Assembly: GCF_030651835.1 (NCBI RefSeq)
Contig: NZ_JAUSBX010000110.1
Span: 30,251-94,250 of the forward strand
Direction: 5' to 3'
DNA length: 64,000 bases
From: Methylicorpusculum sp.
GTDB taxonomy: Bacteria > Pseudomonadota > Gammaproteobacteria > Methylococcales > Methylomonadaceae
Shown here: positions 48,744 to 57,033 of the stretch, piece by piece
How positions within the stretch are numbered: position 1 is the stretch's first letter
Layout of the letters: every line of letters starts with the position of its first letter
Position numbers and translations under genes: made by a program
The notes under the pieces: generated by a model
Database searches by the model: none
What the model saw: the letters and a program-made list of their open reading frames with translations, nothing else
What the model was told of the DNA's origin: nothing

Positions 48744-48771
48744 ATTTTACGCATTTTTAGAAATATGTGAA
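48744..48771 (-). promoter_or_regulatory. Putative promoter of the rpsP operon
   Basis: TTCACA (48771-48766) and TAAAAT (48749-48744) on the minus strand with a 16-base spacer, about 40 bases before the rpsP start. Both boxes differ from consensus by two bases or less. No terminator was seen after ffh, so read-through is also possible. Confidence 0.5.
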
Positions 48772-48858
48772 GGGCTAAATTTCTAAACAGGCTTTTGGTA
48801 CGGAATATGACTCTATCTTGCTCAACCGCTCACTCATTGTAAGCGCTTGATATATCAC

Positions 48859-50214
48859 CTACATTTTCATGCCACGCATATTGGATTTCAATCCACGAAC
48901 CATATTGGCCATATTGCCTTTTTTGAATCGTTTCATCATTTTTTCCATCATCTTATGCTGCTTGAGAATACGATTGACGTCCTGCAACTCTTGCCCGCAT
49001 CCCTCGGCAATTCGCTTTTTGCGGTTACCCTTGATTAAATCAGGATAGCGCCGCTCTTTCATCGTCATTGAATTAATCACAGCGACTTGCCTTGCTATGT
49101 CCTTATCCTTAACTTTTTCTTTCATTTCTTTCGGAATATCGCTCATCCCCGGCAATTTTTCCAGCATGGATCCTACGCCACCCATTTTTTGCATTTGCAC
49201 CAACTGCTCGCGCAAATCTTCCAGATCAAAACTTTTGCCTTTTTGCAGTTTTTTGGCGAGTTTTTCGGCATTGGCTTTATCAACTTTTTGCTCAATCTCT
49301 TCGATCAAGCCAAGGATGTCGCCCATCCCCAAGATACGCGAAGCCAAGCGATCAGGATAAAAAGGCTCAAGCGCATCGGTTTTCTCGCCCACCCCGATAA
49401 ACTTGATGGGTTTGCCAGTGATATGTCGGATTGATAAAGCAGCACCGCCTCTGGCGTCACCATCAGCCTTGGTCAAAATCACGCCGGTAAGCGGCAATGC
49501 GTCATTAAACGCTTTGGCCGTATTTGCCGCATCCTGACCGGTCATGCTATCGACAACAAACAAGGTTTCGATAGGATTGATCGCCGCATGCAAGGCCTTA
49601 ATCTCAGCCATCATTTCATCATCGACGTGAAGACGGCCCGCGGTATCGACTATGACAACATCTAAAAATTTCTTCTTGGCCGCCTCAATGGCATTGCGGG
49701 CAATATCAACCGGGTTTTGAGAAATATCACTTTCAAAAAACGTCAAATCCAGATCATTAGCCAACGTTTCCAGTTGCTTGATCGCTGCAGGCCGATAGAC
49801 GTCAGCACTGACAACCCCAACTTTTTTCTTTTTGTTCAACTGCAGCCAACGACCTAACTTGGCAACTGTTGTCGTCTTACCGGCCCCCTGTAATCCGGCC
49901 ATCAATATGATAGCGGGAGGGTTCATTTTCAGATTAAGCTCTTCATTAGCCTCTCCCATCACCTTGACGAGTTCCGCTTGAACCAGTTTAATCAAAGCCT
50001 GACCCGGCGTTAAACTGGTTTGAACCTGCTGGCCTAGAGCGCCCTCTTTAACGCGTTCGATAAAATCGGTTACTACCGGCAAAGCAACATCGGCCTCTAA
50101 AAGCGCCATGCGAACTTCGCGTAACGTCTCTTTAATATTACTTTCAGTCAGTTTTCCCTGACCTTTAACTTTTTTTAGTGTACTACTTAATCGATCGGTT
50201 AAATTATCAAACAT
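48859..50214 (-). CDS. ffh: Signal recognition particle protein Ffh
   Basis: SRP54 homologue that binds signal sequences of nascent membrane proteins with 4.5S RNA. The NG GTPase domain shows GLQGAGKTT (108-116), DTAGRLHVD and TKADGDARGG. The methionine-rich M domain (about 300-451: MQKMGGVGSMLEKLPGM, KMMEKMMKRFKKGN) binds RNA and signal peptide. The length of 451 matches E. coli (453). It diverges from the CcsA-like gene and precedes rpsP, as in E. coli. Confidence 0.98.
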   Translation of the reverse strand: MFDNLTDRLSSTLKKVKGQGKLTESNIKETLREVRMALLEADVALPVVTDFIERVKEGALGQQVQTSLTPGQALIKLVQAELVKVMGEANEELNLKMNPPAIILMAGLQGAGKTTTVAKLGRWLQLNKKKKVGVVSADVYRPAAIKQLETLANDLDLTFFESDISQNPVDIARNAIEAAKKKFLDVVIVDTAGRLHVDDEMMAEIKALHAAINPIETLFVVDSMTGQDAANTAKAFNDALPLTGVILTKADGDARGGAALSIRHITGKPIKFIGVGEKTDALEPFYPDRLASRILGMGDILGLIEEIEQKVDKANAEKLAKKLQKGKSFDLEDLREQLVQMQKMGGVGSMLEKLPGMSDIPKEMKEKVKDKDIARQVAVINSMTMKERRYPDLIKGNRKKRIAEGCGQELQDVNRILKQHKMMEKMMKRFKKGNMANMVRGLKSNMRGMKM

Positions 50215-50512
50215 GGCTGCGTCTACACCTTCAGAAATGAGTCATATGCCTATACGTAAATGCGCTAGGACTATTCAGCTCGATATATTAACATAACGTA
50301 ACGAATACGCCTTTTGATTTGTTTAATGATTGCAAGGCCGTGGTAATTAGGCAAAATCAGTGACCGCAAAACCCTGCAGGACAAATAAATGGGATCCAAC
50401 TGAATTAAGGCATGAGTGTTAAAGTTGCTTTGCGCTAACCACAATCAAACGATCACAAACCATACTCGCTTTACTGAACAAAAACACTGACAACCTGAAA
50501 CCAACTACACTT
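50215..50512. other. Divergent intergenic region between ffh and ypjD-like gene
   Basis: About 300 bases that must hold the promoters for both flanking genes. No supported gene, RNA, repeat or terminator was found. Confidence 0.4.
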
Positions 50513-51310
50513 ATGGCCGCCCTATTTACCGGTATTTTATCCATCCTAGGTTATCTATCCGCTACTTTTCTTTTATTAAAAGATTTGTTTAGTGCAAAAA
50601 CCCGGCGCCCCTTTTTATTTATTGCCTGGATAGGTGTTTTGCTGCATGCGCTCAACATCGCGTTAGTCACGGATAAACATCAAGGCTTTAATTTCAGCTT
50701 CTTCAGTACCGCCTCTCTCATTTCACTGTCGATTGCACTACTTCTGCTCATTGCAGTATTGGACAAGCCGGTGGAAAAACTGGGTATTGTAATATTCCCA
50801 TTAGCTTCGTTGATGCTTGGACTTGAAATAGCAATGCCCGAGGCCTCATTCACGCCCGTCTCCTACAGCTGGCAAATGTCAACGCACATACTCACGTCAA
50901 TCATGGCGTTCAGCTTGCTCAACATCGCCGCGCTTCAGGCCGCGCTTTTGGCTATTCAAGATCAACAATTACGCAGCCACCACCCCCGAAAACTGATTCG
51001 GTCATTACCGCCATTGCAAGCAATGGAGTCATTACTATTTCAAATGATTGGTTACGGACTTTTGTTTTTATCGGCCTCGCTTCTGACCGGCTTTATTTTT
51101 ATTGAAGATTTATTTGCTCAGCACTTAGTCCATAAAACCGTACTCTCCATCCTTGCCTGGATTATTTTTTCGTGCCTTTTGATTGGACGCTCACGTTACG
51201 GCTGGAGGGGTAATACCGCCATACAATGGACTTTGATAGGATTTATTCTGCTGCTGCTGGCTTATTTCGGCAGCAAACTGGTCTTGGAACTCATACTCAA
51301 AAAACATTAA
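50513..51310 (+). CDS. CcsA/YpjD-family inner membrane protein
   Basis: A 265-residue protein with about eight membrane spans, of the cytochrome c assembly (CcsA/HemX-like) family that includes E. coli YpjD, also encoded opposite ffh. The conserved tail portion includes SYSWQMSTHILTSIMAFSLLN and HKTVLSILAWIIFSCLLIGRSRYGWRG. YpjD-type members are linked by context to CorC/CorB-type transporters in other genomes, but the role is unproven. Its stop overlaps the stop of the convergent fliT-like gene (TTAA). Confidence 0.88.
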   Translation: MAALFTGILSILGYLSATFLLLKDLFSAKTRRPFLFIAWIGVLLHALNIALVTDKHQGFNFSFFSTASLISLSIALLLLIAVLDKPVEKLGIVIFPLASLMLGLEIAMPEASFTPVSYSWQMSTHILTSIMAFSLLNIAALQAALLAIQDQQLRSHHPRKLIRSLPPLQAMESLLFQMIGYGLLFLSASLLTGFIFIEDLFAQHLVHKTVLSILAWIIFSCLLIGRSRYGWRGNTAIQWTLIGFILLLLAYFGSKLVLELILKKH

Positions 51311-51609
51311 GGCTCGCCTTGCCCATAAGCCTTAGTGGCGGCACGCCCCTTTTTCATCTGGGTAATCTGCTCATTGACGGCATGCATTTCCGCCTCGCTC
51401 AAGCTAATAACCTGATCCAATAACGAATTGATTTTTAATATGAGACTCTGATCGTTTTGAGTCAGGACCGGCCCCTGATTGAAAAACGATTGAATCGTTT
51501 CTCGCTGCAACGCTTCGACCTGGCTTAGCTGTTCCCAGTCCTGCTGCAACGCAAACATCAGCATTTGCTCTGTTAAATCAAGCGCCTGCTCTAGGGTAGC
51601 TGAATTCAT
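51307..51609 (-). CDS. FliT-like flagellar export chaperone
   Basis: A 100-residue, helix-only acidic protein (long heptad-like stretches around ALDLTEQMLMFALQQDWEQL and ILKINSLLDQVISLSEAEMH). Sequence similarity to FliT is weak, but size, helix content and position after fliS fit the FliT family, which chaperones the cap protein FliD and modulates FlhDC in enterobacteria. It follows fliS after 46 bases. Confidence 0.7.
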   Translation of the reverse strand: MNSATLEQALDLTEQMLMFALQQDWEQLSQVEALQRETIQSFFNQGPVLTQNDQSLILKINSLLDQVISLSEAEMHAVNEQITQMKKGRAATKAYGQGEP

Positions 51610-51655
51610 ATAAACTTAAAAAAGAACACCTGACGCCGGCGCCGGAAATAAAACA

Positions 51656-52039
51656 CTAAACACTGATTGCATCCCAGGCAGATTTTACATCTCTAAGTAA
51701 GCTACTCACTTCATCCAGAATCTCTTCGTCATTTTTGATATTGGCCTCAAGCAAACGACGCTCCATATATTCATACAGATTGTCCAGATTGACGGCAATA
51801 TCGCCCTGACTCAGATCCAGACTCGAACGCAGTCCACCCAATATCGCGATAGCACGACTGATATTTTCACCTTTGGTCGCAATTTCATTGCGTTGAATGG
51901 CTCCTTTGGCAACGGCAATCTTTTGCAATCCGCCCTCATAAAGCATTTGGATTAGCCTGTGCGGACTGGCCCCATCAATTTCAGAAGCCGCTCCTGACTT
52001 ATAACTGTTAACCGCATATTTTCTGGAACCCATATTCAT
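51656..52039 (-). CDS. fliS: Flagellar export chaperone FliS
   Basis: Cytoplasmic chaperone that binds the C-terminus of unpolymerised flagellin. YAVNSYKSGAASEIDGASPHRLIQMLYEGGLQ (residues about 8-40), ISRAIAILGGLRSSLDL and GDIAVNLDNLYEYMERRLLEAN are the family's core helices. The length of 127 is typical. It lies 120 bases after flagellin 1, beyond a terminator, so it may have its own promoter or depend on read-through. Confidence 0.95.
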   Translation of the reverse strand: MNMGSRKYAVNSYKSGAASEIDGASPHRLIQMLYEGGLQKIAVAKGAIQRNEIATKGENISRAIAILGGLRSSLDLSQGDIAVNLDNLYEYMERRLLEANIKNDEEILDEVSSLLRDVKSAWDAISV

Positions 52040-52112
52040 GACGATCTTCCTTCAAGTAACTTACCGATGCCTTAATTATCGGCAGACGCTTCATTTCTTG
52101 AATAGTTTAAAG

Positions 52113-52142
52113 CAAAAAAGCCGAAATAAATCGGCTTTTTTA
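52113..52142 (-). terminator. Terminator after flagellin 1
   Basis: AGCCGA (52119-52124) and TCGGCT (52131-52136) with flanking A/T pairs, followed on the minus strand by a T-run, 17 bases after the flagellin stop. It probably limits expression of fliS and the fliT-like gene relative to flagellin. Confidence 0.85.
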
Positions 52143-52159
52143 TGAACTTAAATCCGATG

Positions 52160-53884
52160 TTAGCCTTGCAGCAAACTCATCACATTTTGGGTTTGCGCAT
52201 TGGCCTGACTCAACATTGCTGTTCCAGCTTGTTGCAGGATCTGATTCCGTGTCATTTCGGTCGTCTCCTTCGCAAAGTCGGCATCGCGTATTCGTGAATT
52301 TGCGGCCGAGAGATTTTCAGCCACGTTATCGAGATTTCGGATGGTCATTTCAAACCGGTTCTGTGCTGCACCCAATACAGCCCGTAAACTGTCCACCTGA
52401 TTAATCGCACTGTCCACCGATTTCATCAATTGGTTTGCACCCTGAACTGTAGTGACGTCTGCATTGGCTATAGTGCCGATGGCTTGAACGTTTTGTTGAA
52501 TCCCTCGCCCTGTTGATACCGATGCAGCCGGATCTAAACCGATTGCAGCCATTGAAGTTGTTGATGTACCACTAGCGGATATTGTATCTGCAGCAGAAAT
52601 AGTTACCTGGCCCGAAACCCTTAAATCGATTGGCAATCTGAAGTCATACCCTGCATTACCCCCAATACCATTAACCGCCCCTCCACCGCCATTAAATAGC
52701 AAGTTTGCCGCCACAGCATCCTTGGTCTGCATGATGATATCCCTTCCATCTTCAGCTACTAGATTGAGCCTTCCATCCTTATCGATATTGGCAACCACAC
52801 CAGTAGCATTAGTTTTAGCATTAATAGCATTAACCAACGAACCGTCTGAATCCTTAACCTTAATATCAACGGGTCCAATACTTACACCATTGATTTTTAA
52901 ACCCTCATGATCAATTCTGCCGACCCCAACATATGAGAACTCAACAGAAGGCATACCACTGGTTCCTGCAACAGCAACACTGACATCCCCAGAAGTAGCG
53001 TCACCAATAGAAAATTCGGTGCGAGCTGTAGCATACACACCTTCTAATACAATCTTTCCAGTTTGATCTACCTGCCCCATCTCCCGTATCGAATTAATAC
53101 GAGCAGCAATATCTTTAGCAACCCCTGCGCCGTAATTTAAATTATTGCTATCGACAAGATCACCACTGGCAAACTGAACAATGCTGCCTCCATAACGAAC
53201 TTCGGCAATATCAACCAACTGAGCTCCACCTCTAACGCTCAGATTAACATCACCAAGCTTTACCGCATTTCCAGAAGCGGCCGTGCTACTTGCAGTGGTG
53301 ACACCAATATTGCCAGATGCGTCACCTGACAAGGCAACTCTTGTGCCTACCGTCTGAACGGCGCCCGGCTGTTGGCCTAAAGCGCTAGCTCTCATATCAC
53401 CCATATTGACAGCTAATTGCTGACCAGCATTGGCACCAATCTGAAAATTGAAGACCTTATTGCTTCCGTCCAGTAGACTTTTGCCGTTGAACTGAGTGGT
53501 AGTTCCAATACGGTTTATCTCACTGACAATTTGATCAATTTCCAATTGAATGGATTGGCGGTCGCTGGCTGAGTTGGTGTCATTGGCAGACTGCACCGCC
53601 AAGGTCCGCATCCGCTGCAGGCCGTTTGACACTTCGTCTAACGCCCCTTCAGCGGTTTGTGCCAACGAGATGCCATCATTCGCATTTCGGGATGCCTGGT
53701 TCAAACCATTAATTTGAGCTATGAAGCGATCCGAAATCGCAAGACCAGCCGCATCATCCTTGGCACTGTTAATCCTTAAGCCGGAAGATAAGCGCTGCAT
53801 ACTGGTCTGCAAAGCCGATTGCGATTTGTTCAAATTCCGTTGTGCTGTCAACGCGGGTATATTGGTATTGATAATTTGTGGCAT
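52160..53884 (-). CDS. Flagellin 1
   Basis: Filament subunit. The conserved D0/D1 N-terminus reads [18 protein letters not shown] and [22 protein letters not shown]; the C-terminal D1/D0 reads [16 protein letters not shown]. The central D2/D3 region (about 180-460) is long, making 574 residues, and shares blocks with flagellin 2 ([19 protein letters not shown], then AEDGRDII). No signal peptide, as for type III export. A GGGAGAAAG site precedes the ATG. I found no good sigma-28 promoter upstream. It follows fliD after a 630-base gap. Confidence 0.95.
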   Translation of the reverse strand: MPQIINTNIPALTAQRNLNKSQSALQTSMQRLSSGLRINSAKDDAAGLAISDRFIAQINGLNQASRNANDGISLAQTAEGALDEVSNGLQRMRTLAVQSANDTNSASDRQSIQLEIDQIVSEINRIGTTTQFNGKSLLDGSNKVFNFQIGANAGQQLAVNMGDMRASALGQQPGAVQTVGTRVALSGDASGNIGVTTASSTAASGNAVKLGDVNLSVRGGAQLVDIAEVRYGGSIVQFASGDLVDSNNLNYGAGVAKDIAARINSIREMGQVDQTGKIVLEGVYATARTEFSIGDATSGDVSVAVAGTSGMPSVEFSYVGVGRIDHEGLKINGVSIGPVDIKVKDSDGSLVNAINAKTNATGVVANIDKDGRLNLVAEDGRDIIMQTKDAVAANLLFNGGGGAVNGIGGNAGYDFRLPIDLRVSGQVTISAADTISASGTSTTSMAAIGLDPAASVSTGRGIQQNVQAIGTIANADVTTVQGANQLMKSVDSAINQVDSLRAVLGAAQNRFEMTIRNLDNVAENLSAANSRIRDADFAKETTEMTRNQILQQAGTAMLSQANAQTQNVMSLLQG

Positions 53885-54516
53885 AGTCTTTCTCCCATTT
53901 GCATTCGCAATGTCAAATAACTTTCGCTATTTAATGTGTAATTTCATCCCAACACCGCGAATGCGGCTTAGAATTGAGTCACACTGATAGATACATGAGC
54001 TATGCCAAAACTTATTTAATGAAATTAATTCAATAACTTAAAACAGACTTCTATTGAAATAAAGAATTCATCCAGCTTTCAGTCAAAATTTTGACCCGCT
54101 ATTTATAATTGACCTGTGCCGTTATGCATTGCGGTACTTGTAGCAGCGATGCCTAGATATGAAAAAGCAAAACGCAGCTTCAGAAAAGTTTATTAAAGTG
54201 GGAATAGAGAAAACCGGATCAGCAAATTCTTGCCTAGCAAGCGGCAAATAATTACCGCTTTATTTCATATGCCACTAAAAAAGCATAAAAACTTTTCCTG
54301 GAGGGGATGATCGGTGTTTTTTTTGTTTTACCTGCGCGGAGACTTTGAGACGCGTAGGGCAACGCCTGCAGGGCGATTTGAAGCTTTAGTCGCGGCGTAG
54401 GCGTCGCTCCTACAGAATACTTCCTTTTACCGGAGAAATATGATTTTTAGGATTAATGAGCATTTCAACGCAAGATAAACCCTGTTCGGGCTTAACTGAA
54501 GCAGCTTGAAAACCGG
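53885..54516. other. Long intergenic region between fliD and flagellin 1
   Basis: No gene is supported. It should hold the flagellin 1 promoter, which I could not identify: no TAAA-N15-GCCGATAA-type match is evident. An 8-bp inverted pair GCATTCGC/GCGAATGC brackets about 48 bases upstream of the ATG. A REP-like repeat lies at about 54330-54413. Confidence 0.5.
54330..54413. repeat. REP-like intergenic repeat
   Basis: On the minus strand the unit starts CTGTAGGAGCGACGCC and continues TACGCCGCGACTAAAGC, GC-rich in an AT-rich gap, with a second related block TGCAGGCGTTGCCCTACGC. GTAGGAGCG-type starts are typical of REP elements in pseudomonads and relatives. Only one copy is in the window, so repetition is inferred from resemblance. 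Confidence 0.5.
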
Positions 54517-56535
54517 CTAATTCTTATTAGTAAACGGCAAAGTTGCCAACTGGCCTGTCAAAAAGTCGCCAGTAGAACGCATTTGACTGACCATTAAATC
54601 CATGGCCAAAAATTGGCTGCGTAAGCGCTCCTCAAGGCTTACCATTCGCTCATTAAGCTTGACTCTGCTTTCGCCAATAGACTCAATGCGTTGCGTAAAA
54701 TCATTCATCCGGCGCGTCAACACACCGTCACTCGATAAAAAACCGTTAATCAATGTATTAAGCTGCTCAGCATAGCCTTTGGTATAACCTACTGTACCCC
54801 GATCACCAAGCGACCCGCCAGCCACATCAATCTGCAAGCCCGCAGCATCTTGAGCACCAGTTAGCCGAGTACCTAAGCCGCTTGCAGGAAATCCACCGAT
54901 AGTGCCGGCAATATCCAATCCTGCCGTTCCGGCCCGAATGGTTAATCCCAAAGAACTGCTTCCTGCAGAAATCTGAGTCACATCAACGGACGACTCACTA
55001 CCAAAACGAGCGGACTTGATCGCCATCACGCCGTTCACCTCATCAAAACTAACAGTCACGGATCGACCTGCTGTTTTTAATGCCGTATCTTTATTAATCT
55101 GCGCTTGAAGCGCTCCTGCTAGTTCAGCCCCGGTAAGATCTGATCCCAAGCTTAACGTAATTAAATCAGACTGAGTACCGTCTACTTTTAGCTTGAACGT
55201 ATTATTGTTCGCATCAATAGTAAAAAGCCCATTACCTATCGTACTGTTGTAGCTGCTTTGAGTGGCTAATTGGGTAATATTAACCGCATACGAGCCAACC
55301 TTTGTTTCACTTCCCGCCTTAACATAACTAACAAGACTGTCACTACTCCGTCCCGTCGTTGCAAATAGTGCCGCAAAATCATCGATATTAGTGTTTAACG
55401 CTTTGTCTAATTTTCCGTTATCCAGTAACAAAGTACCGTCTCTGGCGCTGGTGATACCGATATCGGCCAGCGCTCTGACATCAGCCGTCAAGCCTTTGAC
55501 CATATCGCCCATCAGACGCTGCATTTGACTGTTCATACTGCGTATTGCGGAATCACCGGTTAAAAGAGAACCTTTTTTCTCTTCCGCATCAAATTTTGTC
55601 GCTTTGTTCAGCACACCTTTTAGCTCATTAAAGCTATTAACAAATTTTTCCACCGACTCTTTGATACTGGTTTTATTTTCACCGATAGTAAGCGTGGTAG
55701 GTGCATCCGGCGCGATGTCTTTTAGATCAAACGTCACGCCAGGCAATACCCCGGAAACCGAATTGGTGGGGCGCTTGATATTGATGCCATCCACTTTGAG
55801 CAAAGCATCTTTTGCCGCCAACGTCTGTTCCATGTTTTTTCCACTACCCACACCAACGGCCTCAGGATCAAAGGCCAACTGAGACAAGCCTGAATCATTG
55901 GTAGGATCGCCATCATCATCCGTCACAGTGATACGCATACTATTAGCTGCACCACTTTCGGAACTTAACACCAGCCGATCGCCGGTTCCGTCATTCAAAA
56001 TAGTCGCTGTTAATCCGGCCTTAGCCGAATTAATGGCATCTCTTATACCTTGTAAACTTGAGTTTTGGGGAGTAATACTTATTGACTTGCTGGGTTTAGC
56101 GGCATTTTCGGTAAACAAGTTTGAATCTTCATCATAAGACCCGAACTGGATATTCAGCGTTCCACTGCCAACATTAGCCGAACTTCCAGCAAATGATTTG
56201 GATGCCAGCTTTTGCGCTTGGGCCAATTGCTTGACCTCAACGCTGTGCTGCCCCGCTTTGGCCGCATTACTGACGGTCGCCGAAAACAATTTTTCATTGC
56301 CAATGGAAACCGTTTTACTTTGAAAAGCGGATAGTGAAGCCAGCGCCCGGATTGAGCTTTGGAAATCGGAGACCGAACTTTTTACAATACCCAGGGTTGA
56401 GAGCCGTGCTTGAGCTAAGGCCTCATCACTGTTCAAGCGTTTCTCAGTCGGCGCTTTTTCTGCGGCAACAAGCTGAGTCACGATACTGTTGATGTCTAAG
56501 TTCGAACCGACACCGGGCGCTTGAATTCCTGCCAT
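54517..56535 (-). CDS. fliD: Flagellar hook-associated protein 2 (filament cap) FliD
   Basis: Cap protein that folds flagellin at the filament tip. The N-terminus GIQAPGVGSNLDINSIVTQL and the FliD_N segment with AAEKAPTEKRL are typical. The FliD C-terminal domain follows, ending in coiled-coil RRMNDFTQRIESIGESRVKL and MVSLEERLRSQFLAMDLMVSQM. The length of 672 is longer than E. coli (468), mainly in the variable central domains. It follows flaG after 18 bases and so probably belongs to the flagellin 2-flaG-fliD transcript. Confidence 0.95.
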   Translation of the reverse strand: MAGIQAPGVGSNLDINSIVTQLVAAEKAPTEKRLNSDEALAQARLSTLGIVKSSVSDFQSSIRALASLSAFQSKTVSIGNEKLFSATVSNAAKAGQHSVEVKQLAQAQKLASKSFAGSSANVGSGTLNIQFGSYDEDSNLFTENAAKPSKSISITPQNSSLQGIRDAINSAKAGLTATILNDGTGDRLVLSSESGAANSMRITVTDDDGDPTNDSGLSQLAFDPEAVGVGSGKNMEQTLAAKDALLKVDGINIKRPTNSVSGVLPGVTFDLKDIAPDAPTTLTIGENKTSIKESVEKFVNSFNELKGVLNKATKFDAEEKKGSLLTGDSAIRSMNSQMQRLMGDMVKGLTADVRALADIGITSARDGTLLLDNGKLDKALNTNIDDFAALFATTGRSSDSLVSYVKAGSETKVGSYAVNITQLATQSSYNSTIGNGLFTIDANNNTFKLKVDGTQSDLITLSLGSDLTGAELAGALQAQINKDTALKTAGRSVTVSFDEVNGVMAIKSARFGSESSVDVTQISAGSSSLGLTIRAGTAGLDIAGTIGGFPASGLGTRLTGAQDAAGLQIDVAGGSLGDRGTVGYTKGYAEQLNTLINGFLSSDGVLTRRMNDFTQRIESIGESRVKLNERMVSLEERLRSQFLAMDLMVSQMRSTGDFLTGQLATLPFTNKN

Positions 56536-56553
56536 GTTCTTATCCTCTTAAGG

Positions 56554-56976
56554 TTAGGCCCTACTCTTGATAAGCATGCCGGACAGATCCTCTTTATCCA
56601 ACTGATCAGAGAGTCTTCTGGAAATTTCCAGCATCTCCTCAGATGGAATTTGCTTGATTTCTTCTCCGGTTTTTTGATCAACCACTTTAATGATAGTCCT
56701 ACCGCTATCATCATCGAGTTTAAATTGAATACTCCGCTTTTCATTTTGAAAAGCTGTATTGATCTTGGTGACTACGTCTGCTAAGTCTTCCTTATTTAGC
56801 GCCTCTTTTTTCTCATTCTTCTCAACACCTTCAGGCTCAAGCTTTTTGGTTTGCTGCTCTACTAAAACACGTTTAGCCTCATCCTTTTTTTCAGCAGGAT
56901 GAAGCTTTTTTGATTCCAGCTCTGAGGGGACCTGGTTAATGGTGCGAGAGATATTTTTAATTCCCGTGTCCATCAT
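56554..56976 (-). CDS. flaG: FlaG family protein
   Basis: Cytoplasmic or exported protein that in pseudomonads and vibrios affects filament length. A charged, low-complexity N-terminal half (KKDEAKRVLVEQQTKKLEPE) precedes the conserved FlaG core: IQFKLDDDSGRTIIKVVDQKTGEEIKQIPSEEML in the final third (about 92-126). I start at ATG 56976, five bases after GAGGA; a 13-codon upstream extension would run into a hairpin. The length is 140. Confidence 0.9.
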   Translation of the reverse strand: MMDTGIKNISRTINQVPSELESKKLHPAEKKDEAKRVLVEQQTKKLEPEGVEKNEKKEALNKEDLADVVTKINTAFQNEKRSIQFKLDDDSGRTIIKVVDQKTGEEIKQIPSEEMLEISRRLSDQLDKEDLSGMLIKSRA

Positions 56977-56993
56977 CTGTTCCTCGTAGTTTA

Positions 56994-57025
56994 GCCGGAA
57001 TAGCTGCCTAAGCACCTATTCCGGC
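56994..57025 (-). repeat. Perfect inverted repeat between flagellin 2 and flaG
   Basis: GCCGGAATAG and CTATTCCGGC form a perfect 10-bp stem with a 12-base loop in the short gap between the two genes. No T-run follows, so it is not a classical terminator; an mRNA-stabilising or processing hairpin is more likely. Confidence 0.75.
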
Positions 57026-57033
57026 ATTAAAGA

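Noticed and set aside
54241..54264. AAGCGG/CCGCTT hairpin as fliD terminator or sigma-28 promoter
   Set aside because: Stem is only six base pairs without a clear T-run on the minus strand, and the promoter-like spacing is 9 instead of 11.
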